Of a stretch of DNA of 64,000 bases, positions 57,286-64,000 are shown one piece after another. Under the pieces are notes generated by a model that was not told the DNA's origin, made no database searches, and saw only the letters and a list, made by a program, of their open reading frames with translations. The stretch covers positions 358,375-422,374 of the forward strand of contig NZ_NIWD01000013.1 of the NCBI RefSeq assembly GCF_002277025.1. The letters run 5' to 3'. The translations under genes and the position numbers were made by a program. This DNA comes from Sphingopyxis sp. GW247-27LB. Its GTDB lineage: Bacteria > Pseudomonadota > Alphaproteobacteria > Sphingomonadales > Sphingomonadaceae. Within the stretch, counting starts at the first letter, position 1. Every line of letters begins with the position of its first letter.

Positions 57286-57579
57286 ATGCCCAAACTTGCC
57301 CTGTATGTACCACTGAAGGCCAAGCCCGGAAAAGAGCGCGATGTCGCCGATTTCCTCACCTCGGCATTGCCGCTCGTTCAAGCTGAGCCGGGCACTCTGA
57401 CCTGGTATGCGATCGAGGAAGGTCCCGGTGCGTACGCGATCTTCGATACGTTCGACACAGAGGATGATCGCCAGGCCCATCTTGACGGCAAGGTTGCCGC
57501 CGCACTGATGGACAAGGCAGACGAACTGTTTTCCGAACCGCCGCAGATTCACAAGTTCACCCTGCTGGCCGCGAAATAG
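57286..57579 (+). CDS. Antibiotic biosynthesis monooxygenase (ABM) domain protein
   Basis: A 97-residue single-domain protein of the ABM/dimeric alpha-beta barrel family: MPKLALYVPLKAKPGKERDVADFLTSALPLVQAEPGTLTWYAIEEG, ending in LLAAK. Such small proteins act as monooxygenases on quinone-like substrates or bind ligands. It lies at the end of the tight run and is followed by an intrinsic terminator about 105 bases on. Confidence 0.85.
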   Translation: MPKLALYVPLKAKPGKERDVADFLTSALPLVQAEPGTLTWYAIEEGPGAYAIFDTFDTEDDRQAHLDGKVAAALMDKADELFSEPPQIHKFTLLAAK

Positions 57580-58042
57580 CGGAGCGGTCGGCACCCTAAG
57601 CTGCCGTTTGGCTGCAGTGTAAGGCTCGTGTCTCCATCCCGAATGGATGCCCCGGCCGAACCGAGAAATGAGTAAATGAATACGACAGGCCATCCGCGAT
57701 AGTGGATGGCCTTGTCTTTTGCGCTTATCCCGCCTTTTGATGCTGCTGCTGATAAGTCGGCGTTGATGTGTTGCGTTATCATGGCGCCGTTGGTTTCGCA
57801 GGAACTTCTTTAGGTCATCAATCTGCCGCTTTTTTAGATCGTCCTGGCCCAGGCAATCGAAAAGCCGCCGTAAATCGATCCGAGAACTGCCGAACGGGAA
57901 GGAACCGCTCAGGCGTCAGGCGGTTTAGGAGACAGAAATCGGTTGGAAAGATGCGATGCTATGCGCCTTTGCGCTGGTTCGGATCATCAGCAAGCTCTCG
58001 ATTTGATGACGCCCAGAGCAGAGCAACAAAAGGAGAAGATCC
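57580..58042. other. Intergenic region after the ABM gene
   Basis: About 460 bases. It contains the terminator at 57684-57720. No gene is accepted here; the 92-codon + strand frame at 57768-58046 lacks protein-like sequence. The promoter of the downstream dehydrogenase should lie at its right end. Confidence 0.5.
57684..57720 (+). terminator. Intrinsic terminator
   Basis: GACAGGCCATCC pairs with GGATGGCCTTGTC (one bulged base) around GCGATAGT, then TTTT. It ends the electrophile-response cluster about 105 bases after the ABM stop. Confidence 0.8.
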
Positions 58043-59182
58043 GTGAAAGCTGTCGTGTACAACGGGCCCAAAGACGTTTCCGTCGATACCATCGATGATC
58101 CCAAGATCGAAAAGCCCACCGATGTCATCGTTCGGCTGACCACGACCAACATCTGCGGGTCGGACCTTCACATGTACGAGGGCCGCACCAGCTTCGAGAA
58201 GGGCAGGGTCTTTGGCCACGAAAACCTTGGCGAAGTCATCGAAGTCGGCGCTGCCGTAGATCGGATTAAGAAGGGCGATCGCGTCTGCATGCCGTTCAAC
58301 GTCGGTTGCGGGTTCTGCGAAAATTGCGAACGCGGTTTGACGGGTTTTTGCCTCACGACCAATCCTGGAACCGCGGGCGCAGCGTACGGGTTTGCCGAGA
58401 TGGGGCCGTGGCAAGGCGGTCAGGCCGAGTTGATGCGTGTTCCTTATGCGGACTTCAATTGTCTGAAGCTGCCTGAGGACGCCGAGGAGAAGGAGGATGA
58501 CTATGTCATGCTCTCCGACATCTTCCCGACGGGTTGGCATGGCGTCGAACTGTCAGGCTTCATGCCTGGCGAAAGCATCGCGATCTACGGGGCTGGTCCG
58601 GTCGGTTTGATGGCCGCGCACTCAGCCGAAATCCGGGGTGCCGCTCAGATCTTCGGTTTCGATTCCCACGATGACCGCCTGAAGCTGGCCGAGGCGATGG
58701 GCGCGATCCCGATCGACATGCGCAAGGGCGATCCCGCCCAGCAGATCCTTGACGCAACCGGCGGCCTCGGGACCGACCGTGGGGTCGAGGCGGTAGGTTA
58801 CCAGTGCTGCGATCGCCACGGCAAGGAGCGCAGCAATTACACGATGAACTGCCTCGTCAAAAGCACGAAGGCCACCGGCGGCATCGGCGTCGTCGGCGTG
58901 TTTATCCCGGAAGATCCGAATGCGCCCGACGATCTCCAGAAGGAAGGCAAGATTGCGTTCGACTTCGGCAACTTTTGGTTCAAGGGGCAGAAGATCGGCA
59001 CCGGCCAGTGTAATGTAAAGCATTATAACCGGCGGCTGATGAACCTTATCGAGCACGGCCGGGCCAATCCTGCTCAAATCATCTCGCACCGACTGCCGCT
59101 CGACCAGGCACCAGACGCCTACAAGCATTTCGATGCGCGCGATGATGGTTGGACAAAGGTAGTGCTTAAGCCGGCCGCCTGA
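58043..59182 (+). CDS. Zinc-dependent alcohol/formaldehyde dehydrogenase (glutathione-independent type)
   Basis: A 379-residue medium-chain dehydrogenase. Catalytic zinc ligands are in NICGSDLHMYEG and GHENLGEV; the structural zinc cysteines are in VGCGFCENCERGLTGFC. The Rossmann motif is IYGAGPVGLMAA. The block GVEAVGYQCCDRHG and the long insert are typical of glutathione-independent formaldehyde dehydrogenase/dismutase (FdhA) relatives. It probably oxidises aldehydes or alcohols with NAD. It is 31 bases before the PfpI gene. Confidence 0.85.
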   Translation: MKAVVYNGPKDVSVDTIDDPKIEKPTDVIVRLTTTNICGSDLHMYEGRTSFEKGRVFGHENLGEVIEVGAAVDRIKKGDRVCMPFNVGCGFCENCERGLTGFCLTTNPGTAGAAYGFAEMGPWQGGQAELMRVPYADFNCLKLPEDAEEKEDDYVMLSDIFPTGWHGVELSGFMPGESIAIYGAGPVGLMAAHSAEIRGAAQIFGFDSHDDRLKLAEAMGAIPIDMRKGDPAQQILDATGGLGTDRGVEAVGYQCCDRHGKERSNYTMNCLVKSTKATGGIGVVGVFIPEDPNAPDDLQKEGKIAFDFGNFWFKGQKIGTGQCNVKHYNRRLMNLIEHGRANPAQIISHRLPLDQAPDAYKHFDARDDGWTKVVLKPAA

Positions 59183-59213
59183 CCTTAATCTTTGACGGAA
59201 TAGGGAATAAATT

Positions 59214-59783
59214 ATGTCGTTAGAGGGCAAATCAGTTGCCATTCTGATCGCGCCCCGCGGGACGGAAGAGCCAGAATTCTCGAAGCCCAAGCAAGCTGTC
59301 GAGAACGCTGGTGGCAAAGTGACCGTGGTCAGTTTTGAACCGGGCAAGGCTCGCACAGTCAATAACGATCTCGACGAGGGCGGCAGCTATACTATCGACA
59401 AGACGTTTTCCGAGGTCAAAGCCGACGATTTCGACGGACTTGTTGTGCCCGGAGGGACTGTCGGTGCCGACAAGCTGCGCGGCAGCGACGAGGCAATCGG
59501 TTTCATCCGGGCTTTCTTCGATCAGAAAAAACCTGTTGCGGCTATATGCCATGCACCTTGGACATTGATCGAGGCGGGCGTGCTCAAGGGTCGCACCTTG
59601 ACGTCCTACTCGACGCTGAAGGTCGATATCGAGAACGCCGGCGGTGCATGGACCAATGAGGAAGTCGTGGTCGACAACGGCCTTGTTACCAGCCGCGATC
59701 CTAATGATTTGCCCGCCTTCTGTGCCAAACTCGTTGAGGAAATCGCAGAAGGTGTGAGCGCAGCGCTTGCAGCAGGGAAATAA
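59214..59783 (+). CDS. DJ-1/PfpI family protein (deglycase/peptidase C56 type)
   Basis: A 189-residue protein: MSLEGKSVAILIAPRGTEEPEFSKPKQAVENAGGKVTVVSFEPG, GLVVPGGTVGADKLRG, and the nucleophile elbow AAICHAPWTLIEAGVLKGRTLTSY. This is the YhbO/PfpI type. In related proteins the Cys-His pair repairs glyoxal adducts. It pairs with the preceding dehydrogenase and is the second DJ-1 member of this block. Confidence 0.9.
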   Translation: MSLEGKSVAILIAPRGTEEPEFSKPKQAVENAGGKVTVVSFEPGKARTVNNDLDEGGSYTIDKTFSEVKADDFDGLVVPGGTVGADKLRGSDEAIGFIRAFFDQKKPVAAICHAPWTLIEAGVLKGRTLTSYSTLKVDIENAGGAWTNEEVVVDNGLVTSRDPNDLPAFCAKLVEEIAEGVSAALAAGK

Positions 59784-60038
59784 GACGGGGCGTTTCGACG
59801 AACCATGTGAGGGCCCTCTCCCCGGAGAAGGTCCGCACGAAGCAAATGTGGCGGATGGCCAGAGATTGGCCGTCCGCCATGCCGCGTATCACACGAACAG
59901 GGCGCACCTGACGGCACTTAAACCCTGAGCCGCGTCAACCGCGGTGACACCTCGCCGGCTCCCGCTTCCAGACTCGACCCATTCCAACGTGTGGTTGAGA
60001 TGCACCTGATCGAACGTGCGTTCGGCGAGGTTTACGAC

Positions 60039-62699
60039 CTACAGCGCCGCCTTGAGATAGCGGGCGGTGAGACTGCCTTCCGCTTCCGCGACGACGCCAG
60101 GGACGCCGCTGGCAACGATACGGCCGCCCTCTTCCCCGGCCCCCGGTCCCAGATCGATAATCCAATCCACCTGTGCGATAGCGCGCATGTCGTGTTCCAC
60201 GACTACGACGGTATTGCCGGCATCGACGAGGCCCTGCAAGTGTTGCATCAGCCGGTCGGCATCGGAGGGGTGAAGCCCCGAAGTTGGCTCGTCGAGGATG
60301 TAGATCGTGTTGCCGCGTTGAGCGCGCTGCAGTTCAGTCGCCAGCTTGATGCGCTGCGCTTCCCCGCCAGACAGCTCGGTCGCCGGCTGACCGAGCCTCA
60401 GATAGCCAAGACCGATCTCCCGCAACACGTCGAGAGAGCGCATCACAGATGCCTCGCCAGCGAAGAAATCGCACGCATCGTCGACCGTCAGTTCAAGCAC
60501 CTGGGCGATATTGCGCCCGTTCCATTCAACTTCGAGCGTTTGCGGGTTGTAGCGAGAGCCATGACAGGTCGAGCACGGCGCAAAAACGCTCGGCAGGAAC
60601 AGCAGCTCCACCATGACGTATCCCTCGCCCTCGCACACAGGGCAGCGGCCTTGCGCGACGTTGAACGAGAACCTTCCCGGGCTGTAGTGCCGCCGGCGGG
60701 CGAGCGGCGTATCAGCGAAGATCCGTCGCACATGGTCGAACATGCCGCTGTAGGTGGACAGGTTCGAGCGCGGCGTGCGGCCGATCGGTTTCTGATCGAC
60801 CCGCACCAGCCTGCGAACATGCTCCATGCCTGCGACAAGGCGTCCTTCAGTGTCGTTCTGCGCAACATCGAGCAGCGGATCGATATCCTCCTCCTCGGCC
60901 ACGGGGGAGCCGCCGAGGTGTTCCGTGACGAGCTCGGACAGCGCCTGACTGACCAGACTGGATTTGCCTGATCCCGAAACGCCGGTGACAGCGGTGAAGC
61001 AACCGATGGGAAACTCGACGTCGAGACCATGGAGATTGTTCCGCCTGATCCCTTCAAGGCGTAGCCATGCCTTGGGATCGCGCGGTGTGCGCTCACTGCG
61101 GAGCGGCTCTGCGAACAGGTAGCGGCGGGTGATCGAAGTCTCGACGTCGGCGAGCCCCTCTATCGGCCCGCTGTAGAGGACTTCACCGCCCTTTTCCCCG
61201 GCTCCTGGCCCGACATCGACGAGCCATTCCGCGCGGCGGATCACGTCGAGATCATGTTCGACGACGAACAGAGAGTTGCCCGCCGCCTTGAGACGCTCGA
61301 GGATGGTGAGCAAGGCTTCGCCATCTGCCGGGTGCAACCCTGCCGAAGGCTCGTCGAGCACATAGACCACGCCGAAAAGCTGTGACGACAATTGCGTGGC
61401 AAGCCGCAAGCGCTGCAGCTCTCCGGAGGAGAGCGTCGGCGTGCTGCGGTCGAGCGAAATGTAACCAAGGCCAAGATCGATCAGCGGGTCCAGCCGCTCG
61501 ATCAATTCGCAGGCAAGGCGTTGGGCGGCGATCCGCTTCTCGTCGGAGAGATTGGGCGTGCGGCGTACGTCGGGCGCGCCCTTGTGCGCAGAGCCGCCCG
61601 CCGCAACCCGTTGTTCGACCGCTGCATCGCGGGCCGCTTTCTCCAGAACATGGCCCTTCGAGGGGGCGGAGACCGCCCCATACGCGCCTTGCGCGACGGG
61701 CATCAGCAAGTCCTTCAGCTTGAGCACCGTCAGGTCGCCGAGCTCGGCGATGTCGAGGCCCGCGAACTTCACGGACAGGGCTTCGCGCTTCAGGCGCTTG
61801 CCGCCGCAGGTCGGGCAATCGCGGCCGATGATATATTGCGAGACGCGCTTCTTCATCAGCGCGCTTTTGGTGTTGGCGAAGGTTTCCAGCACATAGCGGC
61901 GTGCGCCGGTGAAGGTGCCCTGATAGCTCGGCTCCATGCGACGCTTGAGCGCCGTCCGGGTCTGTTCGGGCGTCAGGCCCGCATAGACCGGCACCGTCGG
62001 CGCCTCGTCAGTAAAGAGGATCCAGTCGCGATCCTTTTTCCGCAGGTCGCGCCACGGCGTATCGACGTCATAGCCGAGCGAAACGAGGATATCGCGCAGG
62101 TTCTGGCCATGCCAGGCGGTCGGCCAGGCGGCGATTGCCCGATCGCGAATGGTGAGGCTGTCGTCGGGCACCATCGTCTCTTCGGTCGCATCATATACGC
62201 GGCCGATGCCGTGGCAGGTCGCGCAGGCCCCCGCGACCGTGTTGGGGGAGAAATCCTCCGCATAGAGCATGGGCTGATGGCGCGGATATTCGCCGACGCG
62301 GGAATAGAGCATCCGCACCAGACTGGAGAGCGTTGTCACGCTGCCGACCGAGGATCGCGCGTTGGCCGAGCCGCGCTGCTGCTGCAACGCGACCGCAGGC
62401 GGCAATCCGTCGATCGTGTCGACCTCCGGCACGCCGGCCTGGTCGATAAGGCGACGGGCATAGGGCGCAACCGATTCCAGATAACGCCGCTGGGCTTCGG
62501 CATAAAGGGTGCCGAACGCGAGCGATGACTTGCCCGAGCCCGATATGCCGGTGAACACCACGAAGGCGTCACGTGGTACATCGACGTCCACATTTTTTAG
62601 GTTATTCTGGCGCGCGCCGCGAACCTGCACGCAAGCGGGCGGTCCCGCATGCCCATGATCGGTGGCGGGCGTCGTCGCGTGTATATCCTTGTCCTTCAA
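60039..62699 (-). CDS. UvrA-like ATPase lacking the UvrB-binding domain (UvrA2 type)
   Basis: An 886-residue twin-ABC ATPase. The first Walker A is [33 protein letters not shown], the second [15 protein letters not shown]; signature motifs are [12 protein letters not shown] and [12 protein letters not shown], and CxxC zinc pairs are visible ([26 protein letters not shown]). After the first Walker A the sequence goes straight from [23 protein letters not shown] to the CATC segment, so the usual UvrB-binding insertion is missing, as in UvrA2. UvrA2 proteins confer resistance to DNA-binding drugs. It begins with a TTG at 62699 and GGAAGA upstream. Confidence 0.85.
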   Translation of the reverse strand: MKDKDIHATTPATDHGHAGPPACVQVRGARQNNLKNVDVDVPRDAFVVFTGISGSGKSSLAFGTLYAEAQRRYLESVAPYARRLIDQAGVPEVDTIDGLPPAVALQQQRGSANARSSVGSVTTLSSLVRMLYSRVGEYPRHQPMLYAEDFSPNTVAGACATCHGIGRVYDATEETMVPDDSLTIRDRAIAAWPTAWHGQNLRDILVSLGYDVDTPWRDLRKKDRDWILFTDEAPTVPVYAGLTPEQTRTALKRRMEPSYQGTFTGARRYVLETFANTKSALMKKRVSQYIIGRDCPTCGGKRLKREALSVKFAGLDIAELGDLTVLKLKDLLMPVAQGAYGAVSAPSKGHVLEKAARDAAVEQRVAAGGSAHKGAPDVRRTPNLSDEKRIAAQRLACELIERLDPLIDLGLGYISLDRSTPTLSSGELQRLRLATQLSSQLFGVVYVLDEPSAGLHPADGEALLTILERLKAAGNSLFVVEHDLDVIRRAEWLVDVGPGAGEKGGEVLYSGPIEGLADVETSITRRYLFAEPLRSERTPRDPKAWLRLEGIRRNNLHGLDVEFPIGCFTAVTGVSGSGKSSLVSQALSELVTEHLGGSPVAEEEDIDPLLDVAQNDTEGRLVAGMEHVRRLVRVDQKPIGRTPRSNLSTYSGMFDHVRRIFADTPLARRRHYSPGRFSFNVAQGRCPVCEGEGYVMVELLFLPSVFAPCSTCHGSRYNPQTLEVEWNGRNIAQVLELTVDDACDFFAGEASVMRSLDVLREIGLGYLRLGQPATELSGGEAQRIKLATELQRAQRGNTIYILDEPTSGLHPSDADRLMQHLQGLVDAGNTVVVVEHDMRAIAQVDWIIDLGPGAGEEGGRIVASGVPGVVAEAEGSLTARYLKAAL

Positions 62700-63220
62700 T
62701 TCAGTCTTCCTGCCATATCCGCCCGTGCGGCCCGTGGTTCATTACGGTCGGGGTAACAGATGAATGCGTTTCCGACTCAATACATCCAACGGCCAGGCTG
62801 GCTCGATGTTCGGAACCTTTGAAATATTTTTCCAGCATTAGACAAAGGTTACGACAAAACCATTTTCCCGTTAGGTCGCGCGACGAGGCCACACACATCC
62901 GGCTGGTAAGCGCCTGGGCCAGGCGGCCCTGGTCCGTGCCGCTATCGGCGTGTAACGACTGCACTTCGGCGGTTGTTACCGCATCGCGACGCGTTGCCCA
63001 GTTGCCAGAGCGCGCTTCATCATGGCCGGGGTCGGGCCATGATGACGGCTGGCCTGCCAATCCGAGCGCCTGGCGCCGCGTCTTAGAACGCGACTGAACG
63101 GTCGACGTTGGCGGCGTCGAGGAAGAGGGGGAAGAAAATGCCGTCACCCGAGATAACCGGAGCGGTCATCCGGAACTTCCTCGATGTCTGGTGTTGCCAG
63201 AGGCGCCTTGGATCGGCGGG
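62700..63220. other. Non-coding region between uvrA2 and the truncated alcohol dehydrogenase
   Basis: About 520 bases between two minus-strand genes. It holds the promoter for the UvrA2 gene. A 148-codon minus frame at 62701-63147 is rejected because its translation is not protein-like. No repeat is recognised. Confidence 0.5.

Positions 63221-64000
<780 letters not shown>

Noticed and set aside
61392..62528. 378-codon plus-strand open frame
   Set aside because: It is antisense to the UvrA2-type gene, whose ATPase motifs are clear on the minus strand.
62701..63147. 148-codon minus-strand frame
   Set aside because: The translation is low in fold-like pattern and it lies where the UvrA2 promoter should be.

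Overview
The window is chromosomal DNA of a high-GC alphaproteobacterium of the order Sphingomonadales, most like Sphingopyxis or a close sphingomonad. The indicators are a serine palmitoyltransferase beside a dedicated acyl carrier protein (sphingolipid synthesis), a CIRCE-controlled groESL operon, a two-piece cobalamin methionine synthase behind an ArsR-methyltransferase fusion regulator, and strong GC bias at third codon positions.

Core region (1-27101): sphingolipid genes (spt, acp), an orphan Pycsar-type membrane protein, a MATE exporter, an HNH endonuclease, groES-groEL, two divergent secreted proteins that share a proline-rich N-terminus (one a Cys-paired Sel1-repeat protein), a DJ-1 family protein, three small lipoproteins, and the methionine operon sahR-metF-metH(N)-GNAT-metH(C). 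These are followed by a beta-helix protein, YbjN, UbiK-like, TspO, TlyA and DsbD proteins, a secreted phosphatase, proC, a MarR regulator and ilvE. The core ends at tRNA-Gln(UUG). Several palindromic intergenic repeats are scattered through this part.

Accessory region (27102 to about 51860): base composition falls and mobile or defence genes dominate. Directly after the tRNA there is a translationally coupled four-gene cassette: a DNA methyltransferase with an SPPY motif, a phosphoribosyltransferase-fold protein, an ORC/CDC6-like AAA ATPase and an unrecognised Rossmann-like protein. It is the best candidate in the window for a poorly described conflict/defence system. An AbiV-like HEPN gene with an unknown partner follows. 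Next come an IS630-type and an IS5-type element inserted one after the other at a single TA, which interrupt a gene. After them are small nuclease, HTH and hypothetical genes. A mobilisation block then holds a ParA-like ATPase, a coiled-coil membrane protein, a DNA-binding accessory protein, two HUH-type relaxase-like proteins and an orphan adenine methyltransferase. No type IV secretion genes are visible, so the element looks mobilisable rather than self-transmissible.

Metabolic accessory region (51861-64000): a LysR regulator diverges from a tightly packed run of genes for electrophile and aldehyde handling (DJ-1/Hsp31-like, glyoxalase-fold VOC, Old Yellow Enzyme, a secreted Yellow/MRJP-like lipoprotein, SDR, ABM monooxygenase). 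A zinc formaldehyde/alcohol dehydrogenase and a second DJ-1/PfpI protein follow. Then come a UvrA2-type ATPase that lacks the UvrB-binding insert, and a class III alcohol dehydrogenase cut off at its N-terminus by another IS5-family element at the window edge.

All functional statements come from reading the translated sequences and from family knowledge; no database search was possible.
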